Below are positions 26,042 through 33,010 of a DNA stretch of 62,561 nucleotides, one piece after another; the stretch's first letter is position 1; each line of letters opens with the position of its first letter. A program made the translations under genes and the position numbers. The notes under the pieces were generated by a model. It worked only from the letters and a program-made list of their open reading frames with translations. It was not told where the DNA came from and ran no database searches. Source of the stretch: a virus; IMG/VR virus record IMGVR_UViG_3300045993_000669, positions 1 through 62,561 of that record; one strand, 5' to 3'.

Positions 26042-26887
26042 CCCAGAACGCATTCCCTTGCCTTAGGTCATGGCTAAGGTAAGGTTGGGATTGGGTGTCA
26101 CTCACTCAATAACGGCAGCGTCTACTGCCGCTTCGGTAGCCCAGAACGCCGAAACGCCCGGGCGATTGACGCACCGGGCGCTTGGGTTTAGTCGGGCGCA
26201 TCGGTGCTTTTCTTGGCAGAGCACACCGACGCGACAGCTTGCGAGGCGAGATATAATCTCCCGAAACATTCTCCGCAAGAGACTGCCCGTGCCCTTGGCG
26301 CCCATGCCCTGGCGTCATCACCCCGGACCAACCGGGGAACGCAGCTTGCGGGATATGGATGGCTCCGATGAACAACGGCATCAGCACCCCGATCTGGCCT
26401 GAAACAAGGGAACGCCGCCCGCGCGTACGCACTTGCGGGATTGCCAACCAGGGCCTTTCAAATCGTGTAGGCGGTCAGGCCCGCCTGTGCGGTGACCCCA
26501 TTTCGCCCGATCGCAACAAGCGGTTCCGTGGCTGCGCGAGTACCCTCACAAGTTTTGCCTCGATGCGGCCAGCAGACCAGCAGGCGCATCCTGTCCCAAA
26601 TGCCGACACCCTACCATGCTGGGCAGTTTCACGACGGCGGCCGCCATTGAGCAGCCGAAAGCATGGGCACGCTCGTCTGGCCCGCGTAAGGGCAGTGAGG
26701 AATCATCGTTGGCTTGATACACGGGGCGAGGCGGCTGTCGATAAACCGCCAGGGACCAACTTGCCGCATGGGGTTCACACCCCCCGGTAGCTTGCATCCT
26801 GGACGTGCCTTCAGGACCGTAGAGCACGCACGCTCTACGAAATGGGGACGCTTGCCTAAAGAGCAACAAAGAGCAAACGAGGGTGAA
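26042..26887. other. 846-bp gap without a convincing gene
   Basis: ORFs in this stretch have poor codon usage and no homology that I recognise, on either strand. Features seen: a TATAAT at about 26252, without a matching -35; a tRNA-T-arm-like GGGTTCACACCCCC near 26770, not supported by acceptor or anticodon arms; and a perfect hairpin at 26818-26839. It may hold degraded DNA, an ncRNA or a short unrecognised gene. Confidence 0.4.
26818..26839 (+). other. Perfect 8-bp hairpin upstream of 26888
   Basis: CGTAGAGC (26818-26825) and GCTCTACG (26832-26839) pair around a six-base loop ACGCAC. The next gene starts 48 bases later, after a near-duplicate AAAGAGCAAC/AAAGAGCAAA. There is no T-tract, so it is an RNA element or protein site rather than a terminator. 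Confidence 0.45.
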
Positions 26888-27160
26888 ATGAGAAACGGGC
26901 CGTGGAAAGACCTGAAAGTGGAGACCGGCAGATGGCGTGATCTGAAAATCGCCAAACCGGGCGTTGCTTCTCGAACCGGGAAGCGATTGGATGACGAAAC
27001 CCTTCTCGCGCGGGCGACGGAAGATGCGAAGCGCCTCGCGAAGAAGATTGTCACATTCCCGACTGACAGCCGAGGCTATGCTGTTTCGGCCGAAATCCCA
27101 CCCGATGTTCTAGCGCACCAGATGACGCCGGTTCCGAAGAAAAAGCGGGCGCGGTTGTAA
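26888..27160 (+). CDS. Small basic protein (hypothetical)
   Basis: 90 residues from ATG 26888 (GAGGGTG before it). Basic throughout, it contains WKDLKVETGRWRDLKIAKPG, a short imperfect repeat (WKDLK/WRDLK), and ends KKKRARL. No domain is recognised; nucleic-acid binding is possible from charge alone. An upstream ATG at 26714 would add a poorly biased N-terminus. Confidence 0.5.
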   Translation: MRNGPWKDLKVETGRWRDLKIAKPGVASRTGKRLDDETLLARATEDAKRLAKKIVTFPTDSRGYAVSAEIPPDVLAHQMTPVPKKKRARL

Positions 27161-27182
27161 ACCAAGCAAAAGGCGTCCACTG

Positions 27183-27290
27183 ATGATGGAAATACTTTCC
27201 TGGCTCCTGGTGGCCGGCCTTGCTGTTGCTGCTCTCTCCGGGGTCCAGGCGTTCGACGTGCTGATCGTTGATCTCACCGGAGGATGGTAG
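27183..27290 (+). CDS. 35-residue membrane peptide
   Basis: MMEILSWLLVAGLAVAALSG begins the peptide: one hydrophobic helix after a short N-terminus, then a polar tail ending TGGW. It stops three bases before the next gene's TTG and carries that gene's GGAGG ribosome site in its own coding sequence, so the two are likely coupled. It is a candidate small phage membrane protein of unknown role. Confidence 0.45.
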   Translation: MMEILSWLLVAGLAVAALSGVQAFDVLIVDLTGGW

Positions 27291-27293
27291 TTC

Positions 27294-28052
27294 TTGCCCG
27301 AGGACGAACGCGGCAACCCACGGCTCAACCTGCCATCGCCCGATCCGTCCGTTCTCACGACGGCGCAACTGCACGAGGCGGTCAACAACCTCCGCGCCCT
27401 GATCACCGCCGACATCCGCGCCATCGAAACCCGGCTCGACGGCATCGACAAAGCGACCGAACTTTTCACCGAAAACCTGACGCGCGTGCCTACCGATGTG
27501 GACCGGCAGATCCAGCATTTGAAGGAACTGCACGAGGCGCGGTTCGCCACGGTAAAGTTGCAGTTCGAATCTGTTGAAATGCGGTTCACGGAACGCGGCC
27601 AGCGGACCATCGAGGCGATCCAGAACTCACGTGATTCGCTTGCGAACGCGATAGAATTTGCGAAGGAAGCCGCCGACACGAGAGAAGTCGCTAGCGCGCT
27701 GGCGATCGGCAAATCCGAACACGCTTTCACCAAGCAGATCGACGCGCTGATCGGCCTTCGTGTGGCCGACATGCACGCGATGGAGGGCAAGATCGAAGAC
27801 CTGAAAGGCCGGATGGACCGCACCGAGGGCCGGTTCATGGGCGGACAGGAGACGAAGACCGAACGCCGCCTCGACACCGGTTCCGTCGTGGGTATGATTT
27901 CCGCGGGCGTTGCGGTCGGCATGGCGATTGTCACGCTGGTTGGCGCCTTCGCGGTGCAGCATTCGCCCGCGCCAACCCCATCCATAGCCGTTGCCCCTGC
28001 CCCTTACGTCCTCCAGGCTGTGCCCCCCACTGCTCCTGCGCCTACTAGGTAG
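27294..28052 (+). CDS. Coiled-coil protein with C-terminal membrane anchor
   Basis: 252 residues from TTG 27294 (GGAGG eight to nine bases upstream). Residues ~18-190 are a long charged coiled coil (KELHEARFATVKLQFESVEM). One hydrophobic segment (VVGMISAGVAVGMAIVTLVGA) lies near residues 200-220, then a Pro/Ala-rich tail. The topology suggests a tail-anchored or membrane-associated protein. Functional assignment is not possible; a role in envelope interaction is a guess. Confidence 0.55.
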   Translation: MPEDERGNPRLNLPSPDPSVLTTAQLHEAVNNLRALITADIRAIETRLDGIDKATELFTENLTRVPTDVDRQIQHLKELHEARFATVKLQFESVEMRFTERGQRTIEAIQNSRDSLANAIEFAKEAADTREVASALAIGKSEHAFTKQIDALIGLRVADMHAMEGKIEDLKGRMDRTEGRFMGGQETKTERRLDTGSVVGMISAGVAVGMAIVTLVGAFAVQHSPAPTPSIAVAPAPYVLQAVPPTAPAPTR

Positions 28053-28095
28053 AAGACGGCGCTTGACGCCCGCCACCCCAAAGGAATACTGCGCC

Positions 28096-28563
28096 ATGCA
28101 CCCTCACCATCCGTGCCTGATCCGCGAAATCATCATCCGGGAATACGCCTGTCCGCCCACCGGGCCGCGCCATATCGTGCTGGGCATTCCTGAAATCACC
28201 AGAAAGGGCCAACCCGTGGCAAACTTCCCCGTTCGCAGTGACGAAATCGTTAGTCTCCCGCTTCTGCTTCAGTCCAATGGCGCGGTTGTCCCGACGCCGC
28301 CCGGCGATACCTTCACCGCCGTTTCCAGCGATCCGTCCGCCCTGAATGCCGTGATCGGCACCATGTCCAACGGCCTTCCGGCCCTGGTCATCAACCGCCT
28401 CACCCTCGCGATGAATGACGTGACCGTGACTGTTTCTGACAGCGCGGGTTCCACGCCGGCCACGCAGGTTTTCACGTCCGCCGATGCTCCGCCCGTTGCC
28501 GCGGACATCTCGATCGACACCACGAACGTGGAACGCAGCACCCAGCCTGTCCCCACGGTCTGA
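28096..28563 (+). CDS. Beta-rich protein (hypothetical)
   Basis: 155 residues from ATG 28096 with an AAAGGA ribosome site. Residues ~40-140 look like a single beta-sandwich with regular Thr/Val/Asn spacing (LVINRLTLAMNDVTVTVSDSA), resembling bacterial Ig-like modules of phage structural proteins. It overlaps the next gene's ATG by one base. The function is unknown. Confidence 0.5.
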   Translation: MHPHHPCLIREIIIREYACPPTGPRHIVLGIPEITRKGQPVANFPVRSDEIVSLPLLLQSNGAVVPTPPGDTFTAVSSDPSALNAVIGTMSNGLPALVINRLTLAMNDVTVTVSDSAGSTPATQVFTSADAPPVAADISIDTTNVERSTQPVPTV

Positions 28564-28913
28564 TGCGCCTGCATTCCACTGCCATGGCGGCGGCGGCGCT
28601 GGTGGCGCTGTCCGCCATGGCCCCCGTTGCCCCCGTTGCCTGGGCGGCTGGTACGACACCGCCCAAGGAACCGAACCCGCCGGTCTACGTCCAGTGCAAG
28701 CTGTCCGCTGCGAAGGACCTGGACCGGCTGGCGCGGGCCTTGGCGAACGCTCAGATCGGCGTCTCGGCCATGAAGGCCAATGTCCGGCCGGACGGCCAAT
28801 ACCGGGATCAGGACGTGCGCGAGACCCGTGCCGCGATGCACAAGCTGCGGGTTCTGCGGTTTGGCGCGGGCGGCGATGATGTCTGTGTTGGTCCAGCGAA
28901 GGGCGGCAAATGA
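28563..28913 (+). CDS. Exported protein with signal peptide (hypothetical)
   Basis: 116 residues. Residues 1-29 form a Sec signal peptide (basic start, hydrophobic AAAALVALSAMAPVAPVAWAA with an AxA cleavage site). The mature part is charged with two Cys (QCKLSAAKDL and DDVCVG) that may form a disulfide in the periplasm. It is not lipidated by motif. Possibly an exported host-interaction or lysis-accessory protein. Confidence 0.6.
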   Translation: MRLHSTAMAAAALVALSAMAPVAPVAWAAGTTPPKEPNPPVYVQCKLSAAKDLDRLARALANAQIGVSAMKANVRPDGQYRDQDVRETRAAMHKLRVLRFGAGGDDVCVGPAKGGK

Positions 28914-29083
28914 GCCTTGTCGCCATCATCATAATTTTGCTGCTGATTTTTGGCGGCGGCGGCCTTGGCTGGCACGCGGGATGGTATGGGAACGGCTCGG
29001 GCGCAGGCTACGGCATCTTCGGCGGGATCGGCGGGATTCTCATCTTGGTACTATTGGCGCTTTTGATCACCGGCCGATTGTAG
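28910..29083 (+). CDS. Small hydrophobic membrane protein
   Basis: 57 residues beginning MSLVAIIIILLLIFGGGGLG and ending in a second hydrophobic helix (GGILILVLLALLITGRL). Two membrane segments are joined by a Gly-rich, Tyr-containing linker (HAGWYGNGSGAG). It starts inside the upstream stop (ATGA). It resembles small Gly-rich bacterial membrane proteins; function unknown. Confidence 0.55.
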   Translation: MSLVAIIIILLLIFGGGGLGWHAGWYGNGSGAGYGIFGGIGGILILVLLALLITGRL

Positions 29084-29175
29084 CTGGCGGCACGGCCCGG
29101 CGAACGAGCGCACGCTTCCCCGCCCTTCGCCTGCCAGCCGTGCCGCCTCGCGCCGGTTGGGGCGGCGCGGTCTCG

Positions 29176-29244
29176 TTATTTGAAGAACGCCACGATCATT
29201 GCGGCGAGAAGTACGGCCGCAGCGAAGTCCATCAGGGTCTCCAT
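29176..29244 (-). CDS. 22-residue membrane peptide
   Basis: METLMDFAAAVLLAAMIVAF-FK in one hydrophobic segment. It starts four bases after the stop of the upstream leftward gene, with GGGAGAGG ahead of it. It is convergent with 28910. Credible as a phage micropeptide because of its spacing, but short. Confidence 0.4.
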   Translation of the reverse strand: METLMDFAAAVLLAAMIVAFFK

Positions 29245-29247
29245 TAC

Positions 29248-29430
29248 TCAGCCTCTCCCAGTGCGATCGTAGAGATCAACCCGCTCGTGCGGCTGGGTGC
29301 GCTGCTTGAGCCATGCGCGCCTTGCGTCCCAATCTAAGAGCCAAGCAAGGCCCTTCGAGAATCCGATCAGCAGGACGAAAAACACCAGCCAGAAGATGGT
29401 GAAATTCAGCGGTGTGTATCCGTCCATCAC
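29248..29430 (-). CDS. Small membrane protein (hypothetical)
   Basis: 60 residues, one strong hydrophobic segment (FTIFWLVFFVLLIGFSKGLAWLL), then a basic C-terminus. ATG 29430 overlaps the upstream stop (ATGA). It forms part of a leftward chain of tightly overlapped small genes (30454 to 29176). No family recognised. Confidence 0.55.
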   Translation of the reverse strand: MMDGYTPLNFTIFWLVFFVLLIGFSKGLAWLLDWDARRAWLKQRTQPHERVDLYDRTGRG

Positions 29431-29717
29431 TCCGCCCCCGCCGCGTCGATCTGGGCCAGAGTCTCGGTAATCAGCATGTCAACGGTTTGCGGCAATGGCG
29501 GTGTGCCCCATTCTGTCGCCTGCGCCCATGTGGCGTCTACCAGCGCGTCGAGCAGGGGCCGCAGTTCGGCCAGCACGGCGTCGGCGAGGATCAGTAGGTC
29601 CAAGTCACCATGGACCGGCACGTTCGTTAAGTCGGCAGAATACGGCTCGGTGACGCAATCGTTGTCATCCAGAGACTTCAGCATCCCCCGCGCGATCCGC
29701 TCCCGCAATGTGGTCAT
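29427..29717 (-). CDS. Small soluble protein (hypothetical)
   Basis: 96 residues from ATG 29717, which overlaps the previous stop. It is acidic and helical (LDLLILADAVLAELRPLLDA). Residues before 29717 in the same frame are excluded because the ATGA overlap fixes the start. Function unknown. Confidence 0.55.
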   Translation of the reverse strand: MTTLRERIARGMLKSLDDNDCVTEPYSADLTNVPVHGDLDLLILADAVLAELRPLLDALVDATWAQATEWGTPPLPQTVDMLITETLAQIDAAGAE

Positions 29718-29950
29718 GGCGTCTTCAATCCTCGGATTTCTATGGCGCAAGAGCGGCAGGCCACGGCGGACAGACTGATCTCATGTCGGTCGGCAGCGGC
29801 CTCGCACGCCTTCGCGGCGGTCTCAAGGATTGCGTTGCGCTCCGCCGTCAGCCGGGCGACCTCGGTGTTCAGGCGGACGATCTCACGCGCCATCATAGTG
29901 ATAGCCTGCTCCGGGGTCAGCGTGGTCTCGATCTGGATCGGATCGTTCAT
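29714..29950 (-). CDS. Coiled-coil protein with C-terminal CxxC (paralog of 29994)
   Basis: 78 residues from ATG 29950. A short coiled coil (EIVRLNTEVARLTAERNAIL) is followed by AAKACEAAADRHE and a terminal ACRSCAIEIRGLKTP. The last part matches CSQCAYEIRKLKT in the next gene upstream, so they are paralogs. A zinc-ribbon-like or metal-binding end is possible but has only two Cys. Confidence 0.6.
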   Translation of the reverse strand: MNDPIQIETTLTPEQAITMMAREIVRLNTEVARLTAERNAILETAAKACEAAADRHEISLSAVACRSCAIEIRGLKTP

Positions 29951-29997
29951 TTCAGCGCGTCCTTTGCCAAGTCCGCCGCCCATTGTTCGTCTGTCAT
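29947..29997 (-). CDS. 16-residue peptide MTDEQWAADLAKDALK
   Basis: Sits between two paralogous genes and shares ATGA overlaps at both ends: its ATG lies in the stop of 29994-30239 and its stop lies in the ATG of 29714-29950. This makes continuous translational coupling likely. The peptide is amphipathic-helix-like. It may be a coupling device or a functional micropeptide. Confidence 0.45.
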   Translation of the reverse strand: MTDEQWAADLAKDALK

Positions 29998-30239
29998 GTC
30001 TTCAACTTTCTAATTTCGTAAGCGCACTGCGAACACGCGAACCGCTCTCTGACACTGGCGAGTGGGTTTGCCCCGGCGTATGCTGGATCAAGAAAATTCT
30101 GCGCCTGATCCTCGCACGCCTTCGCGGCTTCTTCCAGCGCGGCGTTGCGTTCTTCCTCGCGCTCCTGCCGGTATCCGAGTTTGAACTGCCCGCTCATGTG
30201 CGCCAATTCGGGCGGGTCGGCGTAAGTGCGGGCGGTCAT
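29994..30239 (-). CDS. Coiled-coil protein with C-terminal CxxC
   Basis: 81 residues. Contains EREEERNAALEEAAKACEDQ and ends ACSQCAYEIRKLKT, the pattern shared with 29714-29950. It overlaps the upstream leftward gene by four bases. Function unknown. The duplication suggests a locally expanded small-gene family. Confidence 0.6.
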   Translation of the reverse strand: MTARTYADPPELAHMSGQFKLGYRQEREEERNAALEEAAKACEDQAQNFLDPAYAGANPLASVRERFACSQCAYEIRKLKT

Positions 30240-30454
30240 TTTAGAAGTTCCTGGATCTTGGCGGTGATGTCCTCTGAGTCATAGAGCGTTGCCGCGATCT
30301 CATCGGCAATTCCCTCGATCCCGTTCCGCAGCCGCTCAATCTCGGCCACCAGCCGCTCCGGCCACGTCGGCTCCGGCCCGCCGTGGAGCGCGCGGCGCGC
30401 GGCTCCCGTTTTGATCTCGGCCATGATCTGGTCGATCGTGAAGGCGTCAGGCAT
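30236..30454 (-). CDS. Small helical protein (hypothetical)
   Basis: 72 residues from ATG 30454, the first gene of the leftward chain starting next to the divergent promoter. It is helical and charged (WPERLVAEIERLRNGIEGIA). The upstream in-frame extension to 30514 crosses the promoter region and is excluded. Family not recognised. Confidence 0.55.
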   Translation of the reverse strand: MPDAFTIDQIMAEIKTGAARRALHGGPEPTWPERLVAEIERLRNGIEGIADEIAATLYDSEDITAKIQELLK

Positions 30455-30506
30455 CGGGCGCGTCCTATTCGTTCGATGCCGAACCATGCCCCAGCGTGGC
30501 GTGACA

Positions 30507-30548
30507 GTCAACAACAGAGTTGACGTGTGTAATACAGTGCCTTACGGT
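30507..30548. promoter_or_regulatory. Divergent promoter/operator region
   Basis: GTCAAC (30507-30512) and GTTGAC (30519-30524) form an inverted repeat that carries TTGAC -35-like hexamers on both strands. Rightward, TTGACG (30520-30525) with 17 bases before TACGGT (30543-30548) places the start of RNA very near ATG 30554. Leftward, TTGACT precedes the 30454 gene. CCTTACGGT at 30540-30548 also occurs at 18292-18300. Confidence 0.45.
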
Positions 30549-30553
30549 GCGGC

Positions 30554-30724
30554 ATGGCAAACACCCCCGCTCTTGGCTTCCGGCTGGACGAAGATGCTAC
30601 GGCGGCGCTGGTCCGTGCCGCGAAGGCGGACAGCCGCCCCGTTGGCGCCCTGATCCGGCTTATCGTGGTCCGATGGCTCGTGGAGAACGGGCACTTGCAG
30701 GAGGACAAGCCCGATGCCGGATGA
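30554..30724 (+). CDS. Ribbon-helix-helix-like regulator
   Basis: 56 residues. LGFRLDEDATAALVRAAKAD followed by the helix VGALIRLIVVRWLVENG has the size and order of an Arc/MetJ ribbon-helix-helix protein (one strand, two helices, DNA binding as a dimer). It is the first rightward gene after the divergent operator, so it may autoregulate. It overlaps the next gene by 11 bases. Confidence 0.55.
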   Translation: MANTPALGFRLDEDATAALVRAAKADSRPVGALIRLIVVRWLVENGHLQEDKPDAG

Positions 30725-30896
30725 GAAGCCGCGCGCCAAAATAAGCAGGCTCACAGGGCGTCCCGTCGTGATCGAAGCGCGCCGCCAGGGTCTACCGAAG
30801 CGTCCTGAGCCTCCATCCGCTGGTCCGCTGCCCGTGGAACCTGCACCGCTCCCGCGCCCTCTCGCGCCAGCCAAGGCCGCCGCAGATGCCGGATGA
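30714..30896 (+). CDS. Pro-rich small protein (hypothetical)
   Basis: 60 residues starting MPDEKPRAKISRLTGRPVV. The C-terminal half is Pro/Ala-rich (PLPVEPAPLPRPLAPAKAAA). Both ends overlap neighbours by 11 bases through the same sequence GATGCCGGATGA. Function unknown. Confidence 0.5.
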   Translation: MPDEKPRAKISRLTGRPVVIEARRQGLPKRPEPPSAGPLPVEPAPLPRPLAPAKAAADAG

Positions 30897-31098
30897 ACCT
30901 CGCCTTACCGCCGCGCAACGCCGGGCGCTGATGGCGCTCACGGGGGAGTGGGCGAGACCACGAAGTGATCTACCGGCGGTCAGGTCTTTGGCCCGGCACA
31001 CCGGGAGACTAGCAGAACGCGGCGTGAGCATAGCAGTGGAGTATTTCCGCCTCACGCCCGCCGGGATCGCGGTCAAGGCGCGGCTGGAGTCGGAATGA
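30886..31098 (+). CDS. Small winged-helix-like protein (hypothetical)
   Basis: 70 residues beginning MPDEPRLTAAQRRALMALTG. The order (helix, helix, then FRLTPAGIAVKARLE) is like a short winged-helix domain, with LTPAG as a wing or terminal element. DNA binding is inferred only. It overlaps the next start by four bases. Confidence 0.5.
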   Translation: MPDEPRLTAAQRRALMALTGEWARPRSDLPAVRSLARHTGRLAERGVSIAVEYFRLTPAGIAVKARLESE

Positions 31099-31436
31099 CG
31101 GACGAACCGGTCGATTTCGCAGCCCTGGCCGCCGAGGCCGCGAAGACCGCCTACGATCCGCGCGCCAAGCGGTGCTGGCCGTGGTCGCACCAGTGGACCA
31201 TGTGGGAGACGGAGCGGACGGGGCGCCAGCAGACACGCCGCTGCACTGGATGCGGCAAGACAGCCGTGAGCCAGTTGCGCCGAACGTGCGATCACGAGTG
31301 GCGGACGTTGAATGCGGTCAGTTTGTTCAGCCGGACGGATTATGGCGGGAAGGAAGATTTACCTTTTGCCCGCGCGCTCGATCAGCAATGCACTAAGTGC
31401 GGCGATATTCGGCGGGTCAGGACGGACGGGCGATAG
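31095..31436 (+). CDS. Zinc-finger-like protein (hypothetical)
   Basis: 113 residues. CTGCGK (residues ~51-56) and CTKCGD (~99-104) provide two Cys pairs, with CDHEW between them, so one or two zinc sites are plausible. It is rich in Trp and Arg. It is the last gene of the four-gene rightward insert between two leftward blocks. Function unknown. Confidence 0.5.
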   Translation: MTDEPVDFAALAAEAAKTAYDPRAKRCWPWSHQWTMWETERTGRQQTRRCTGCGKTAVSQLRRTCDHEWRTLNAVSLFSRTDYGGKEDLPFARALDQQCTKCGDIRRVRTDGR

Positions 31437-31559
31437 CCCCGCCGGGCCGGGCCGGACCGGTTAGGATCGGGCGGGGAAAACCGTGGCCCGAGGCTTTTTG
31501 GTGCCCGAACTTCGCGGATTAACGACCCGCAAATTGGGGCCGCTGGGCAACTGGCGGCC

Positions 31560-31934
31560 TCAGTTGCGTCTACGGGCCGCGATCAGCGCCACGGCGGCGG
31601 CCCCCAGCACGGCCAGCGTGCCCGGCTCGGGGGTGTTGATGGGGGCTACTATCCCAAGTTCCGGCCCTACTTGGGGTAGTCGGTCGTCAAATTGGGGCAG
31701 GAGCCGCGGCACCGATCCGGGCCAGGGCGGCACCCAGGGCACGACTCCCGGCCACGGCCGGATCAGATCGGGCGGCGCGGTCTCGGATGGCAACGGCGGC
31801 AGGGTGGTGATGACGATGCCAACGGACCAGCACACGATGCGCGCGGCACGGCGGGCGGCTACCTGGACGGCCGTGTAGCGGATGATCCGGCCACCGGGGA
31901 GCCAGCGCGCGGCGCGGGCCACACAAACGATCAA
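31560..31934 (-). CDS. PEP-CTERM-like sorting-signal protein
   Basis: 124 residues from TTG 31934. The C-terminus is a textbook PEP-CTERM signal: PEPGTLAVLG, a hydrophobic helix AAAVALIAA, then RRRN. Such proteins are sorted to the surface by exosortase systems. The region before it is Pro-rich. There is no clean N-terminal signal peptide, although IVCWSVGIVITTLPPLP could serve if translation starts at an internal GTG. It overlaps the frame 31687-32025 in another frame; which frame is translated over the shared part is not settled. Confidence 0.5.
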   Translation of the reverse strand: MIVCVARAARWLPGGRIIRYTAVQVAARRAARIVCWSVGIVITTLPPLPSETAPPDLIRPWPGVVPWVPPWPGSVPRLLPQFDDRLPQVGPELGIVAPINTPEPGTLAVLGAAAVALIAARRRN

Positions 31935-32025
31935 GACTCATCTCCATCAGTTTTCGTATTGATATTTGCCCAAGGCACCACGAGCGCCAAGCGTCGTCGT
32001 GGCGCGGATCGTCAAAAACGCTCAT
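31687..32025 (-). CDS. Overlapping frame with coupled start (hypothetical)
   Basis: 112 residues starting MSVFDDPRHDDAWRSWCLGQ. The ATG overlaps the stop of the upstream gene (ATGA), which favours a real start. Beyond residue ~32 the frame coincides with the PEP-CTERM-like frame and looks Arg/Pro-rich and low in structure. One possibility is a frameshift that joins this start to the PEP-CTERM frame. Confidence 0.35.
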   Translation of the reverse strand: MSVFDDPRHDDAWRSWCLGQISIRKLMEMSLDRLCGPRRALAPRWPDHPLHGRPGSRPPCRAHRVLVRWHRHHHPAAVAIRDRAARSDPAVAGSRALGAALARIGAAAPAPI

Positions 32026-32345
32026 GGCGTCGGTCCTTTCAGGAGCCTACGGAGGCTATATCGCCACCCGCCATCCGGCCCGGAATAAAATTCCAGTATC
32101 TTCTCGATCCCCTCCCGCAGCCGCACCAGTTCCCGTGCGTCGTCAGGGGACGCGGGGCCGATGTAGCGGTAGCCGGTTTCGTGTAGACTGCCGGGTGGCC
32201 CTATAAAGGTCCAAATACCACCACCATTCGGGAGTATTATCCACCTTCTGGCTGCAGGCGCGTTGTCCTCCAGCTGCAGCCAATGCCACCCCTCCACCTC
32301 CGGGTTTGGCGGGCGCCCGTCCCACGCGGCTGTTTTATCCGGCAT
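32022..32345 (-). CDS. Small Trp-rich protein (hypothetical)
   Basis: 107 residues from ATG 32345, chosen because it overlaps the upstream stop within GATGCCGGATAA, the same junction as at 30713 and 30885. Rich in Trp and Gly (VEGWHWLQLEDNAPAARRWI). It ends GPTP. No family recognised. Confidence 0.55.
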   Translation of the reverse strand: MPDKTAAWDGRPPNPEVEGWHWLQLEDNAPAARRWIILPNGGGIWTFIGPPGSLHETGYRYIGPASPDDARELVRLREGIEKILEFYSGPDGGWRYSLRRLLKGPTP

Positions 32346-32520
32346 CTTTAATCCCCTCATCGTAAGCCCTGACCAGCAACCTGAGCGCGGCGCGGATTGT
32401 GCGTTCGCTTCCGGGCTGCTCGGCAATGGATGCAACCACATCACGCAACGCCTTGCCGTTTTCCTCCATAGCCTTCAATCGGCGATGAAGGTTCAACGCC
32501 ACGGACTGTGCATCGCTCAT
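32335..32520 (-). CDS. Small helical protein (hypothetical)
   Basis: 61 residues, mostly helical and charged (LHRRLKAMEENGKALRDVVA). It starts MSDAQ in the same CGACGCCATGAGCG junction used at 32025. Its stop lies in the start of the downstream gene. Function unknown. Confidence 0.55.
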   Translation of the reverse strand: MSDAQSVALNLHRRLKAMEENGKALRDVVASIAEQPGSERTIRAALRLLVRAYDEGIKDAG

Positions 32521-32765
32521 GGCGTCGGCTCCTTGGCGAGAAAGGCGGCGATGTCAGACCAAAGGCCCTTGACTGTCACCTCCACGAACGCCCTCCGCAG
32601 CAGCGCGACCATCTCGGCCCGGCTGTTCACGGCGGACACGATGGAGGCGGCAATGGCGTCGTCGTCAGCCAGCGTGCCTTGGCTGTCGATTTCGCAGACA
32701 GTCTCATCATCCGCATCCAGGATAATCCACGGCTCGTCCTGGGCGACCTTCAGCGGCAGTTTCAT
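32517..32765 (-). CDS. Small protein (hypothetical)
   Basis: 82 residues from ATG 32765, chosen over a longer start because it overlaps the upstream stop. Contains LVAQDE-type acidic turns (DEPWIILDADDETVCEIDSQ) and a helical C-terminus ending AKEPTP. Function unknown. Confidence 0.5.
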   Translation of the reverse strand: MKLPLKVAQDEPWIILDADDETVCEIDSQGTLADDDAIAASIVSAVNSRAEMVALLRRAFVEVTVKGLWSDIAAFLAKEPTP

Positions 32766-33010
32766 TGCCCCCTCCATTTCCTTGCTGCCCCGTCTGCCCA
32801 ATAGGCCCGCATGTTCACGACGTTGCTGGAAGCCGATGCTGTCTGTGCGTCCTGGCGGCAGTTCTCCACGATTTCATCCAACCGCTGTTCCAGCGTTTTC
32901 ACGCGGCCCGCCAGCGGCATCAGTTCCGCGGCGATCTGCCGGGCCGTGCCGTCCGCCAGCCGGGACAGGGCCTCGGCACGGGCCGCGATTTCGTCTGCCA
33001 GCGTCGTCAT
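32762..33010 (-). CDS. Small helical protein (hypothetical)
   Basis: 82 residues, all helical and charged (IAARAEALSRLADGTARQIA), suggestive of a small coiled-coil protein. It is coupled to both neighbours by four-base overlaps. Function unknown. Confidence 0.55.
   Translation of the reverse strand: MTTLADEIAARAEALSRLADGTARQIAAELMPLAGRVKTLEQRLDEIVENCRQDAQTASASSNVVNMRAYWADGAARKWRGQ

Noticed and set aside
26106-26790. Frames of 110-143 residues in the post-holin gap
   Set aside because: Codon use differs from neighbours on both strands, with no recognised domains, and they overlap each other.
26700-26800. Possible tRNA (GGGTTCACACCCCC T-arm and GGCGG...CCGCC arm)
   Set aside because: No matching acceptor stem or consistent anticodon arm and loop; T-loop position 58 is not A.
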